Positions 29,199-39,129 of a stretch of 64,000 nucleotides of DNA are shown piece after piece (within the stretch, counting starts at the first letter, position 1; each line of letters opens with the position of its first letter). A model generated the notes under the pieces. It did no database searches and was not told where the DNA came from. It was given only the letters and a program-made list of their open reading frames with translations. The position numbers and the translations under genes are program-made. Source of the stretch: Sulfopaludibacter sp963815475 (GTDB taxonomy: Bacteria; Acidobacteriota; Terriglobia; Bryobacterales; Bryobacteraceae); assembly GCA_963815475.1 (NCBI GenBank), contig CAWFHD010000003.1, forward strand, positions 1,426,001 through 1,490,000, written 5' to 3'.

Positions 29199-30830
29199 TT
29201 AAATGCTCAATGTCTCCATCCGCTTGCGGCCGGAAAGCTCGTACTCAAAAATCGTCTTGGAGACAAAAACCGCGGTGAAAACGTTAGCGATCAAGCCGAT
29301 CGTCAATGTTACCGCAAATCCGCGCACCGGACCTTCGCCAAAGAGAAACAGGAAGGCGCAAGAAACCACTGTGGTTACGTGAGTATCCACGATGGTCCAC
29401 CAGGCTTTGTTAAAGCCTGTTTCCACCGAAGCCACCACAGACTTGCCGCTGCGCAACTCTTCCCGGATGCGCTCGAAAATCAGCACATTGGAATCCACCG
29501 CCATACCGACTGTCAAAATCACGCCGGCGATACCGGGCAGTGTGAGCACCGCGTGCGTATAGGACACCGCGGCCAGAAGGATGATGGTATTGAGCAAAAG
29601 TGCTAGTACTGCGTTGATGCCACTGCGCCGGTAGTACACCAGCATCACGATGATTACCGCAGCCAGCCCGGCGATACCAGCCTGGAAACCTTCACGAATG
29701 GAGTCGGCGCCCAGAGAGGGGCCAACCGAATTCTCTTCCTGCGGCAGCAGACCCGCGGGCAGCGAACCGGAACGGAGGTATTTCGAAAGATCGTCGGCCT
29801 CCTCCTGGCTGCCCAGCCCGGTGATGCGGCCGGAATCTTCAATCTTCGATTGAATGGTGGCCACGCTGACCAGAGGCGTCGGCGAAGTCTGGCGATCGAG
29901 CGACACCGCCAGGCGGTTTCCGATATTGCTCTCGGTGTAGCGGCCGAAGCGCTTGCCGGCCTCGGGCGACAGGGTGAAATTGGTCTCCCACTTACGGAAC
30001 TCGTCCTGGCTCGGGCGCGCATTGCGCATGTCGCGGCCGTTGATCACCGCCCCCTTGCTCACCAGGAACCATTGCTCGCCATCACCCGTGCCGCGAGGCT
30101 TGGAGCGCAGAAGCTGCGTGTTCAGCGGCAGAATTCCGCCGTGCTGCGCCAGCGCTGCTTCCTTGCTGGGGAACGGACCGTCCTTCACGTCGAGGATTTC
30201 CAGCACGGCGGCGGTGCCGATCAATTCCTTCACGCGCGCCGGATCGTCCACGCCCGGCAACTGCACCAGGACTTCGTAATCCGAAGTGGCGCCGTACTGC
30301 GTGACCGTCTTTTCCGCGAGGCCGAGGCTGTCGATGCGGTTGCCGATGGTGTCGATGCAGCGCGTGACGGTGTCGGTCTTGAGCGCGAGCAACTCGGAAG
30401 GCTTCAGCTTCATCGAGTAGTCGGTGGAGTTCAACGCCGTCAGGATGTACGTGGGATAACGCTCTGCCACAAGGCTGCGGAAGGCGCTCGATTGCGTGGC
30501 GGGCACACCCTTTATAGTGATCTGAACCTTGTCGGCATCGTCCACCGTTTTGACATCGGGGGTCGACATATCGGCCCAACTGATGTTCTGCTTCTTCAGA
30601 TCGTCCTTCAGATGCTCAATGGTCTGATCGGCATCGGCCTTGACGGCATCCTGCACTTGCACCTGTTCCACCAGGTGGCTGCCGCCCTTGAGATCGAGTC
30701 CCAGGCGAATGTTGCTGCTGAAATTATTGATGAGCTCTGCTTTGGACTTGGGGATGCCAATGATGCCGACGATACAAATCAGGATCGTCGCAACGATGAC
30801 TATGGTCCGCACCTTCAGATTCTTTTTCAT
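29199..30830 (-). CDS. secD: Protein translocase subunit SecD
   Basis: 543 residues. First span near 8-28, then the hallmark IRLGLDLKGGSHLVEQV, a periplasmic P1 domain, and the membrane half with GVILTVGMAVDSNVLIFERIRE. Works with SecF in late protein export. Gene order yajC-secD-secF is the widespread one. Confidence 0.95.
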   Translation of the reverse strand: MKKNLKVRTIVIVATILICIVGIIGIPKSKAELINNFSSNIRLGLDLKGGSHLVEQVQVQDAVKADADQTIEHLKDDLKKQNISWADMSTPDVKTVDDADKVQITIKGVPATQSSAFRSLVAERYPTYILTALNSTDYSMKLKPSELLALKTDTVTRCIDTIGNRIDSLGLAEKTVTQYGATSDYEVLVQLPGVDDPARVKELIGTAAVLEILDVKDGPFPSKEAALAQHGGILPLNTQLLRSKPRGTGDGEQWFLVSKGAVINGRDMRNARPSQDEFRKWETNFTLSPEAGKRFGRYTESNIGNRLAVSLDRQTSPTPLVSVATIQSKIEDSGRITGLGSQEEADDLSKYLRSGSLPAGLLPQEENSVGPSLGADSIREGFQAGIAGLAAVIIVMLVYYRRSGINAVLALLLNTIILLAAVSYTHAVLTLPGIAGVILTVGMAVDSNVLIFERIREELRSGKSVVASVETGFNKAWWTIVDTHVTTVVSCAFLFLFGEGPVRGFAVTLTIGLIANVFTAVFVSKTIFEYELSGRKRMETLSI

Positions 30831-30874
30831 GGGAGTTGGAGCCTGCTTAAATTAGGTTACTACTACTTCGACTT

Positions 30875-31186
30875 CTACTTTTTGCCCTCACTCGAGACCA
30901 GGCTCGAGACCGAGCTGCGCGAAACCTGGATTTTTACGTTGTCCGGTTTCACTCTTATCACCAGCGTTTCGTCGGCATCGATGGCTACGATCGTGCCCAC
31001 AATTCCACCACTGGTGACCACTACATTACCATTCTGCAGGTTGGCCAGCATCTTCGCGGTTTGCTTACGCTGGCGCTGCATGGGAAGGAACAGGAGGAAA
31101 TAAAAGATTCCGAAAATTAAGAGAATGGGCAGGAATCCCAGGAGGGAACTGGACGGCGCCGTTTGCAGAAACAGATTTAGAACCAC
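30875..31186 (-). CDS. yajC: Preprotein translocase subunit YajC
   Basis: 103 residues with one membrane span (about 15-36, LLGFLPILLIFGIFYFLLFL) followed by the conserved PMQRQRKQ and an SH3-like cytoplasmic domain (NGNVVVTSGGIVGTIVAI). Associates with SecDF. The only workable start is GTG at 31186; the overlapping ATG opens a frame that stops after three codons. A 14-bp palindrome lies just upstream. Confidence 0.92.
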   Translation of the reverse strand: MVLNLFLQTAPSSSLLGFLPILLIFGIFYFLLFLPMQRQRKQTAKMLANLQNGNVVVTSGGIVGTIVAIDADETLVIRVKPDNVKIQVSRSSVSSLVSSEGKK

Positions 31187-31190
31187 ATTT

Positions 31191-31204
31191 TGACCGTACG
31201 GTCA
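31191..31204. promoter_or_regulatory. 14-bp perfect palindrome between tgt and yajC
   Basis: TGACCGTACGGTCA reads the same on both strands. It sits between the tgt stop codon and the yajC start. The shape resembles operators of TetR-type repressors, but no such regulator is encoded nearby, so a regulatory role is inference. Confidence 0.4.
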
Positions 31205-31206
31205 GA

Positions 31207-32352
31207 TCACCCGGCTTCGACAGAAGCCGAACGGACGGACCTCAAGTATTCAGGAAATGATTTCGATATTATAGCCTGCCTGATCGAACGCATGATGTCA
31301 AGGTACCTTCGGATGTTGTGCCTGGTTGCCAGCATGGCGTACAAGATCTCACCGGAGAGGAACAGATGGCGAAGGTACGCTCGGGAATATCTGAGACAAG
31401 TATAGCAAGTACAGGCCGGGTCAATAGGCCGGGGGTCATCCTTATATTGCGCGTGTTTGATGATCACGCGCCGTTCGGAAGTAAACAGGTAGCCGTTTCG
31501 TGCGTTTCGTGACGGAAGCACGCAATCCATCATGTCGATGCCGCGGGCCACGTATTCAGGCAATTCGGCAGGCATGCCCACACCCATTGCATAGCGTGGC
31601 TTGTCGCGCGGCAAAATGGCTTCGGTGGCTTCCACCATTTCGAGACTGAGCGGCCGCGGCTCTCCCACCGAGAGGCCGCCGATGGCATAACCGTCGGCAT
31701 CGAGATCGAGCAGCGCGGTGGCGCACTCGCGGCGCAGATCGGGGAACATGGAGCCCTGTACGATGGGAAACATCGCGTGCCTGGTAGGCGATTCCGCCAT
31801 GCGCCGGCGGTAATGCTCATTCGCCTCATGCGCCCAGCGCACCGTACGATGCATGCTCTGGCGCGCGTACTCATGACTCACGGGATACTCGGGGCATTCG
31901 TCGAGCACCATCAGGATGTCGCTGCCGAAGGCGAGTTGGACGTCGACGGTGGATGTGGGAGTGAAGGTGTGCAGGTCGCCGTTAAGGTGCGATTGAAAGA
32001 CTACGCCTTCGTCGGTAATTTTGCGGAGCCCCTTCAGGCTGAAGACCTGGAAGCCGCCCGAATCGGTAAGGATGGCATTGGGCCACGACATAAATTGGTG
32101 CAAACCGCCCAGGCCGCGGATCGATTCGTGCCCGGGCCGCAAATACAGATGATAGGTATTGGCCAGCAGGATCGAGACACCGAGGTCCTCCGCCAGATCG
32201 CGTTGCGTGAGGCCTTTCACGCTGGCTTGAGTTCCCACGGGCATGAAAACCGGCGTCTCGATGGTTCCGTGCGGTGTGTGTAGCAGACCGGCGCGGGCGC
32301 GCGTGTCGGGACACTCGGCGACTACTTCGAAGGAGATTTGGGGCAACTTCAA
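31207..32352 (-). CDS. tgt: Queuine tRNA-ribosyltransferase
   Basis: 381 residues, usual size. Exchanges guanine-34 for preQ1 (or queuine) in tRNAs with GUN anticodons. Catalytic and substrate residues appear in ILTDSGGFQVFSL and SDILMVLDECPEY; the zinc site is CTCYTCLRYSRAYLRHLF. The start is taken as TTG at 32352 because the N-terminus then matches the family (ISFEVVAEC...LLHTPHGTIETPVFMPVGTQ); no ribosome binding site is next to it. A strong one lies 60 bases upstream, before a short frame. First gene of the sec/tonB series. Confidence 0.93.
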   Translation of the reverse strand: MKLPQISFEVVAECPDTRARAGLLHTPHGTIETPVFMPVGTQASVKGLTQRDLAEDLGVSILLANTYHLYLRPGHESIRGLGGLHQFMSWPNAILTDSGGFQVFSLKGLRKITDEGVVFQSHLNGDLHTFTPTSTVDVQLAFGSDILMVLDECPEYPVSHEYARQSMHRTVRWAHEANEHYRRRMAESPTRHAMFPIVQGSMFPDLRRECATALLDLDADGYAIGGLSVGEPRPLSLEMVEATEAILPRDKPRYAMGVGMPAELPEYVARGIDMMDCVLPSRNARNGYLFTSERRVIIKHAQYKDDPRPIDPACTCYTCLRYSRAYLRHLFLSGEILYAMLATRHNIRRYLDIMRSIRQAIISKSFPEYLRSVRSASVEAG

Positions 32353-32669
32353 TTGTAGCGGGCTTCGGCTTCAGAACCCGCGGCCGTTCTCCATAGCGAG
32401 TTTCGGAACCACTTTTCACCTCCTTCACGACCGCATTTCGCGGTCGCATATACGTTCCGTTAATGACAGACCAGAACAACGCAGTCACAGTCAAGTTCAG
32501 GCTGACGAGTTCGACGTGTTCCGGGTCTTGGCCCGCCATACAATGCGGCAGTTCTGGTTTCTGCTACTGTGGATCGAGGATACCCCACACTGTTGAAACT
32601 GCACCCCTGATCGGCACTGTGGCTGTTGAGTGTCTTTCCGTGTCGGCAGTTTGCGAGGACCACTTTTCG
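32353..32669. other. Intergenic leader of tgt
   Basis: About 317 bases between the tgt start and the stop of the upstream kinase gene. Apart from the short leader frame and its ribosome binding site, and a small palindrome (CGACCGC-ATTT-GCGGTCG, near 32427-32444), I see no gene. It should hold the promoter of the tgt-sec-tonB series. Confidence 0.5.
32371..32412 (-). other. Possible 13-residue leader frame ahead of tgt
   Basis: A strong ribosome binding site (AAGGAGGTG, 32417-32425) is spaced 6 bases from a GTG at 32412. This opens 13 codons ending in TGA at 32371-32373. It is in frame with tgt, whose TTG start follows 18 bases later. It may be a coupling leader, a mistaken stop codon or chance. 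Confidence 0.35.
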
Positions 32670-33743
32670 TCAGCCGCGGTAAACGCGGAGTTCCCGCAGG
32701 CCGGCTGCAGAAAATCCGCGCCGGCCGCCGATGGACCTCCTCCGAAAGCCCACCAGCACCCTGCTCACTTCGCCAGCGAACTCTCTCACGCAAGCGTATC
32801 GGCGCGCCGGCGCCTGGCGCAGGCACTTCGCCAGAATCGTGCCGAGCTCGCCCGCCAGCAGTTTCACCAAACGCTCGGGCGCACACGACCGGTCACTCGC
32901 CTGTTCCGCCGTGACCGTGGACTGCGGGAATCGGATGATCGCCATTCCCGCGGCGCGCTGCAATTCGACCAGCACGGAATTGGGATTGCCGAACGGCCAC
33001 TCGCCCGACACCAATTCGCAGGCCAACACACCGAGCGAGAAGAGATCGCTCGCTATGCTCGGCGCCTGCCCGGCAAGCTGTTCCGGACTGGCGTAGCGCG
33101 GCGTGAAGATCCGCAGGCCGGAACCCGCAGCGATCGTGCGGTGGGGAGGCAGGCACCGGGACGTTCCGAAATCCAGCAGCTTCACCCTGCCTTGGGAATC
33201 CACCAGGATATTGGCCGGCTTCAGATCGAGATGCACGATGCGGCGGCCATGCGCAAAATCCACAATGTCGCATAGTTGTAACAGCAACCGAAGGCGCGCT
33301 TCCACGGTGAGGCGACGGCGGTCGCAGTATTGGTCGAGCGGTTCGCCTTCCACCAATTCCGTGACCAGGTAAGGATCCCCCGCTGAAGACACGCCACTGT
33401 GCAGCAAGCGTGGAATGTTCTCGTGTTCCAGACCGGCCAAAGCTTGTTCTTCGGCGTGGAAGAGGTGCAGGAAATCCGGAGCTGCGCTCGATGACGTCAT
33501 CACTTTAATCGCTACGGGGTCACAAGACCGTCCGTCCGCCCGGCGTCCGCGATAGACGGTGCTGGTGGCGCCCTGGGCCAGGAAGGACGCTGCGACGAAG
33601 GGTCCGAATCGGCCCGCGAGCCACAGGGCGCGATCAATCGGAGGGCCGACCAATCGCGCCTCGTGGAGAAGTTCTTCCACCGGCTTCCTCCAAGCTGCGG
33701 GAGAACTCGCAGGAACCACGTTCCGGCTGGACTTGGTGGTCAC
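32670..33743 (-). CDS. Ser/Thr protein kinase, soluble
   Basis: 357 residues without a membrane span. The Hanks-type kinase domain covers about 50-300: a diverged nucleotide loop (AQGATSTVYRG), VAIKVM lysine, HLDLKPANILV catalytic loop, DFGTSR and SPEQLAG in the activation segment. The glycine loop lacks the full GxGxxG pattern, but all catalytic residues are present. A basic C-terminal tail follows. It lies 122 bases downstream of a TolB/TPR regulator on the same strand, a plausible pair. Substrates unknown. Confidence 0.88.
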   Translation of the reverse strand: MTTKSSRNVVPASSPAAWRKPVEELLHEARLVGPPIDRALWLAGRFGPFVAASFLAQGATSTVYRGRRADGRSCDPVAIKVMTSSSAAPDFLHLFHAEEQALAGLEHENIPRLLHSGVSSAGDPYLVTELVEGEPLDQYCDRRRLTVEARLRLLLQLCDIVDFAHGRRIVHLDLKPANILVDSQGRVKLLDFGTSRCLPPHRTIAAGSGLRIFTPRYASPEQLAGQAPSIASDLFSLGVLACELVSGEWPFGNPNSVLVELQRAAGMAIIRFPQSTVTAEQASDRSCAPERLVKLLAGELGTILAKCLRQAPARRYACVREFAGEVSRVLVGFRRRSIGGRRGFSAAGLRELRVYRG

Positions 33744-33865
33744 TTAGAAGCGATTCTAGTCCGGCAAAGTGCGTAAAGAGCAGTAGCAAGGGGTCGTGCA
33801 ACGGTTGCACGCCAGCGGCAAACGATTCAAGATACGGGAGTTCAGGATGGAAGCCAGGCCAGCGC

Positions 33866-35764
33866 CTAGTCCGCCAGACCCATTCTCTTTTTCAGGGCTT
33901 CGAAGCCTGAAGTGTGTTGCATGAAGCGGAAAACGGGGTTGATCGCCAGGTTCAGCGCCTGCCACTCGCGCAAGTCGGCGGACCGCTCCAGCCATTTGAG
34001 GGTGTTCGCCTGGTCGCCCATGCAGGCGTAGAACAGGGCGAACCACTGCGCCGGCACGCCCTGGTTCGGGAACTTTTCTTCGAAGGGACGGGCCAGCCGC
34101 AGGGCTTGGTCGTGCTGTCCGGCGCGGGCGCAGGCCATTGCCTCGCAAAGCTCCGCCGGAGAATACCGGCCCTTCATTTGTTGAAAGTAGGGCACGGCCT
34201 GTTCTGGGTGACCCTGCCCGATGAAAGCGAACCCGATCAGCACCTGAGGTGGCAGCATGCTTGGAGCCTGCACCAGCATCTTCTTCGACAGGTCAGCGGC
34301 CTCGGCATACCGGCCTTGCATAAACCAGATACCCGCGATGTTGTTGAGCGTCGTGCTCCCGAACGGGTCCAGATCCTGCGCTCGCTGCAGGTAGGTATTG
34401 GCCTCGGCGAAGCGGCCGTGGAACGTCAGGTAGTAAGCATAGAAGGTGTCGGCGCTGGGATTCGGCGGACCCGCAAGAGCCAGTCGCAGCTCCCGTTCCG
34501 CGGCCTGCCAATCCCAGTCGTATTGCATCGCCAGGGAGGCCAGTGAGGCATGCGGCCCAGGCAGGTCGGGCCCGAGTTCCTCGGCTTTCCGATAAGCCTG
34601 CTCGGCGGCTTTCCGCTCCGTGGCCGTCCGGGTGCTCACGGTGGCCCCGGACCGGTTGTATTCCACGCTGCCCAGCGCGTACCAGGCAGCGGCATAAGCC
34701 GGATCGATATCGATGGCGTGCTGAAAGTCGGCCTGCGCCCGCTGCAGCGAATCGCGAGTCATCTGTTGCAGCTCGTATCGACCCTTCAAGTAGGCTTCGT
34801 GCGCGCCCGCACTCGGAATGTGGCCGCCGCCGGAGGGCAGTCCCGCGGCCGCTTTGAGGCTTCCCGCGATGGCCTCCGCCAATTCGGTCTGGACGGCGAA
34901 CAGGTCGGAGGTCTGGCGCACATACGTGTTCGACCAAAGATGGGAGCCGTCCGATACGCGCTCCAGGTGGGCGACAATGCGGACCCGGTCGCCCGAGCGC
35001 TCCACACTGCCTTCGAGCACGTTGGCGACATTTAATTCGCGCCCCAACGCGCGGATGTCGCCGGCTTTGCCGCGGATCTGGGCCGAACTCCTGGCCGCCA
35101 CGCGCAGGGTCTTGTTGCGCGAGAGCAGGTCGGTGATTTCGTCGGTGAGCCCCTCCGCGAAATACTGGTTGGCGGGGTCGGCACTGAGGTTCCTCAGCGG
35201 CAGCACGGCCAGCGACGGCTCGAGATGCTGGGCCTGAAACACGCTGCGCATGTATCCGCTGCCGGCGAACAACCCGGCCGCACACACCACGAATGCCGTG
35301 ATGTACCAGCCTGAGCGGCTTGATCGCGCGGTGGGAGCGGCGAGTTCTGAACTGACCGCCGGAATGTCGACCGCCACCGGCATCGGGACAGCTTCCGGCA
35401 GACGCGAGAACACCGGCACATAGCCGCCCACCGGTAGTTCGATGCGCACCGCGGCCTGTGCGCCATCACTTTCGTAATAACGAGCCAGGCGTTTTCGCAG
35501 ACGCGCCGCCTCTTGCCGGACGATGCCGTCCAGCCGCGGATCCCAGGATGCCGGACGGCCAAAAACCTCCACCCCCAGGACGCTCTCTTTCAGACGATGA
35601 GTCTCGCCGGCAAGGGTGGTTTCCACCAGGTGGCGTAGGAATCGGGCCGGACGCTCGACTCTCACGAAAGCCTGGCTGGCAAGCACGCCATCCAGCGCGG
35701 CCAGTATTTCGGGCGGAGTAACCCTTGGGATGAAATCCTTTCCGGTTGGCAGCTGAGGGAGCAC
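33866..35764 (-). CDS. Membrane-anchored TolB-like/TPR signalling protein
   Basis: 632 residues. An N-terminal helical region (about 15-110, LGVEVFGRPASWDPRLDGIV, EAARLRKRLARYYE) is typical of acidobacterial regulators of this type. One membrane span follows (about 152-170), then a TolB-like domain (SLAVLPLRNLSADPANQYFA, RVAARSSAQIRG) and at least six TPR repeats to the C-terminus. Its role is not known; the architecture resembles CadC-like sensors in which the N-terminal part is regulatory. The start at 35764 lacks a clear ribosome binding site. Confidence 0.8.
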   Translation of the reverse strand: MLPQLPTGKDFIPRVTPPEILAALDGVLASQAFVRVERPARFLRHLVETTLAGETHRLKESVLGVEVFGRPASWDPRLDGIVRQEAARLRKRLARYYESDGAQAAVRIELPVGGYVPVFSRLPEAVPMPVAVDIPAVSSELAAPTARSSRSGWYITAFVVCAAGLFAGSGYMRSVFQAQHLEPSLAVLPLRNLSADPANQYFAEGLTDEITDLLSRNKTLRVAARSSAQIRGKAGDIRALGRELNVANVLEGSVERSGDRVRIVAHLERVSDGSHLWSNTYVRQTSDLFAVQTELAEAIAGSLKAAAGLPSGGGHIPSAGAHEAYLKGRYELQQMTRDSLQRAQADFQHAIDIDPAYAAAWYALGSVEYNRSGATVSTRTATERKAAEQAYRKAEELGPDLPGPHASLASLAMQYDWDWQAAERELRLALAGPPNPSADTFYAYYLTFHGRFAEANTYLQRAQDLDPFGSTTLNNIAGIWFMQGRYAEAADLSKKMLVQAPSMLPPQVLIGFAFIGQGHPEQAVPYFQQMKGRYSPAELCEAMACARAGQHDQALRLARPFEEKFPNQGVPAQWFALFYACMGDQANTLKWLERSADLREWQALNLAINPVFRFMQHTSGFEALKKRMGLAD

Positions 35765-35861
35765 TGGCGGTCTTCAGTTTATCAGCTCGCGAAAAAGGGT
35801 AATTCGGTACCGTACTATACCTGGCGGCCGCCCGCGCCCATTTCTGGATTACAATACCGGC

Positions 35862-36772
35862 GTGCTGCGTCGGGAGTTTCTGTTGGCGGCGGGTTCGGCT
35901 TGTGCCTTGGCCCAGGAGGGCAACATGCCCATCATCGACACCCATATCCACCTCTTCGACACCTCGCGGCAGGGCGGTATTCCCTGGCCGGCCAAGGACA
36001 ACGCGGTATTGTACGGCCGGCGCTGCCCGCTCGTTATCGCGGGATCGCGGCGCCTCTGGGAATTCGCGGCGCCATCGAAGTGGAGTGCAGCCCCACGCTG
36101 GAAGACAACCAGTGGGTGCTCGACGTGGCGGCGCGTGACGACATCGTCGTAGGTACGATCGGCGATTTGGAGCCGGGCAGTCCCCAGTTCGCGACGCAAC
36201 TGGAGCGCTTCCACCGCAATCCGCTGTTCCGCGGCATCCGCTACGGCAATCTCTGGGATCGCGACCTGGGCCGCGAAGTCGGGAAGCCCGAGTTCGTGGC
36301 TGGCTTGAAAATGCTCGCCGAGGCCGGCCTGGTGTTGGACACCGCCAATCCCGATCCGGCACTGATCGACGCGGTGCTGCGCGTCACCGACCGTGTGCCT
36401 AACCTGCGCGTCGTGATGGATCACCTGCCGCAAATGACCGCACGCTCGAACGTCGCGGAGTTGGCCAAAAGGCCGCAGGTATTTGTGAAGCTCTCGCAGG
36501 TGCTGCGGCGCGTAGAGGGACGCGTTCCGTCAGACCTCGCCTTCTACCGCGCGCATCTCGACGAGATCTTCGGGCTGTTCGGCGAGGATCGCGTCATGTA
36601 TGGCAGCGATTGGCCGAATAGCGACCAGTGGGCGCCCTACGCGACTGTACTGACCCTGGTACAAGAGTATTTCGCCGCCAAACCCCGCCCAGTGGCCGAG
36701 AAGTATTTCTGGAAGAACTCACTTGCCGTGTATCGCTGGACAGCCCGAACTGCGGCACAACGGCTAGTCTGA
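35862..36772 (+). pseudogene. Amidohydrolase (PF04909 type), one frameshift
   Basis: About 303 residues when two frames are joined. The first frame (GTG start 35862) has PIIDTHIHLFDTSRQGG, the metal-binding His pair of the superfamily, after a short Ala-rich leader. The second carries GIRGAIEVECSPTLEDNQWV, RVVMDHLPQ and VMYGSDWPNSDQ and ends at 36772. The shift is near 36014, where TAC-GGCCG would read TAC-CGGCCG if one C were missing. Members hydrolyse lactones or amides of small aromatic or sugar acids; the substrate is unknown. Probably a sequence error because the active-site motifs on both sides are intact. Confidence 0.8.
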
Positions 36773-38958
36773 AGCTTTGCGCCTCCTCTTGCAGTGATAC
36801 TCCGGTGGCTGGCAATGGCCGCAGCTACTCCATTAAACTGTCAGTGTCGGGTGCTGGTTACAGAAGGGTTGTTGATTGTACTTAGATCCTGGTAGGTGGG
36901 AGTGTATACTGCAAGCGAGCGCTCGATGCTCGATCAAACGTCGGAACTGATTGCGAAAATCGCAACCGCCTTATCCGGTGAGGTTGGCGCGCCGGTTCTT
37001 CGAGTCACTGGCACGGCATCTGGCCGAAGCACTAGGCGCGGATTACGCGCTGGTGGGCGAGCGCATCCCCGGCAACGCAGGTCGCGTCAGAACTCTGGCG
37101 GCCTTTGCCAACGGCCGTATTGCCCCGGAACTGGAATACGATCTGGCGGGGACTCCCTGCGAAAACCTGCTCCAGAAAAGCCTCTGCGTCTACCCGGCGC
37201 AGATTTCACACCTGTTTCCACGCGACCTGATGCTCTCCGAAATGGGCGCGGAAGCGTATGCCGGAACCCCGCTGCTGGCATCGGATGGCGCTGTGCTCGG
37301 ACTGATCGCGGTGCTCTACCGCAAGCCCCTGGCCGATTGCGAGTTGGTGCAGGCGGTGCTCAAAATCTTCGCCGGACGCGCTGCCGCGGAAGTGGAGCGC
37401 AAGCAGGCCGAAGAGGCGCTGCGGGAAAGCGAGCGTCGCTACCAGGAATTCATTCTGCGTAGCGCCGAAGGTGTGTGGCGCCTGGAGTGCGATCCACCCA
37501 TTCCGCTTTCACTTCCATCCGATGAGGTGCTCCACCGCTACCTGCATCAGGCCCGATTCGCGGAGTTGAACGACGAGGCGGCGCGTTTGGCCGGGCTCGA
37601 CTCGGCGCAGGATTTGTTAGGCAAACGCTTGATCGACTGGGAGGGCGTCACGCCCAGGTTGGAGTTGATGCGCCAGCAGGTGCGCGACGGTTTTCCCGCC
37701 CGCCGTTTTCACTTTCAACTCACCGAGCCCCAGGGCCGGGTGCGGTGGTTCGACCGCAAGGAGGTGCCGATCGTCGAGAACGGCGAGTTGCTGCGATTGT
37801 GGGGCGCCACTCGCGACATGACAGATCAGCAATTGGCGCAGAAGGAACTGCAGGAAAGCGGAGATCGCTACCGCACTCTGCTCGAAGCGGCCGGCGATGC
37901 CATCTTCGTCCTCAGCGACGAAGTGGTTGACTGCAACTCACACGGCCTCGCCATGTTCGGCGGCACGCGTGAGCAGTTGATGGGGCAGACTTCGTGGAGT
38001 CTCTCTCCGGAATTTCAGCCGGATGGCAGGAATTCCCGCGAGAAGTGCGCCGAAAAAGTGGCGCTTGTGGCGCAGGGCCAAACGGTAACCTTTGAATGGC
38101 GCCATCGCCGGCTGGATGGCGAGTGCTTCGATGCCGATGTCACGCTGAGCCCCGTGACCATCGGCGGCGTGCCCCATCGTATGGCGCTGATAGAAGACAT
38201 CACCGGCCGTAAGAAAGCCGAGGCCCAGCTGCGCGATTTCAAGGCGAACCTGGAGCGCCTGGTGGCAGACCGCACCGCCCAACTGGAAGCGGCTAACCAA
38301 GAGATGGAAGCCTTCTCCTATTCGGTTTCGCATCATTTACGCGCCGCCATCCACAGCATCAGCGTCTCCAGCCAGACGGTGCTGGACGGTTATGGCGGCG
38401 CACTCGACGCGACCGGCAGGCAGTGGCTGGAGCACATCAACGCCGATTCGCAGGAGTTGGAAAAGCTCACCCTGGCGCTGCTCGAGCTATCGCAGGTGTC
38501 ACGCGCCAGTCTTCATCGCAGCAATGTGGATCTCAGCAGCCTGGCGCGCGCCACGGCGCAGCGCCTGTCGCAATCGCATCGCGAACGCCATGCCGAGTTC
38601 CGCATTGCGGATGGCTTGAGCGTCCAGGGCGACCCGGTGCTGCTGCGCGTGGTAATCGAAAACCTGGTAGGCAACGCCTGGAAATTTACCAGGACACGGC
38701 CCGTGGCGGAAATCGAGATCGGCGCTCGGGACGGCACGTTTTTTGTGCGCGACAATGGCGTCGGCTTCGATATGAAATATGCCGACAAGCTGTTCCGCGC
38801 GTTCCAGCGGCTGCATCGCAGCGAAGAGTTCGAAGGCACGGGAATCGGCCTCGCCACCGTGCGCCGTGTGATTCACCGGCACGGAGGGCGGGTATGGGCT
38901 GAAGGCGCGGTGGACAAAGGAGATGGTATGAATGAGTGAGCTCGGGCGGGATAAGCTT

Positions 38959-39129
38959 CGGAAGAGGGCAACCTCTTTCGGAGTAGACAGGTCACAGGCT
39001 GGATTATTTTTTGAGGCGTTTGACCTCGTAAAGGAGATTGGTCAGACCTGTGACCGGAGCGCCACCGTAAGGCCGGGATACCGGACCTTGAATAGGAGAA
39101 TGGTGACCGCCGCAGAGCCCGTCTACTCC
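38959..39129 (+). ncRNA. Candidate bridge RNA of the IS110 element
   Basis: IS110 transposases are known to use a non-coding RNA from the element end whose two loops pair with target and donor DNA. Here a hairpin with a GCAA tetraloop (38959-38980) is followed by a 9-bp stem GGTCACAGG / CCTGTGACC (38990-38998, 39047-39055). That stem encloses AAAGGAG (39030-39036), the same word as the target flank at 38916-38922. A second hairpin region (CCGG-GATA-CCGG near 39072-39083) precedes ATAGGAG (39092-39098), the word at the right end, followed by ATGGT as at the left end. GGAGTAGAC (38980-38988) also pairs with GTCTACTCC (39121-39129). Boundaries are approximate. Confidence 0.6.

Noticed and set aside
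36905..36910. TATACT as a -10 element for the first kinase
   Set aside because: No matching -35 at a proper distance.
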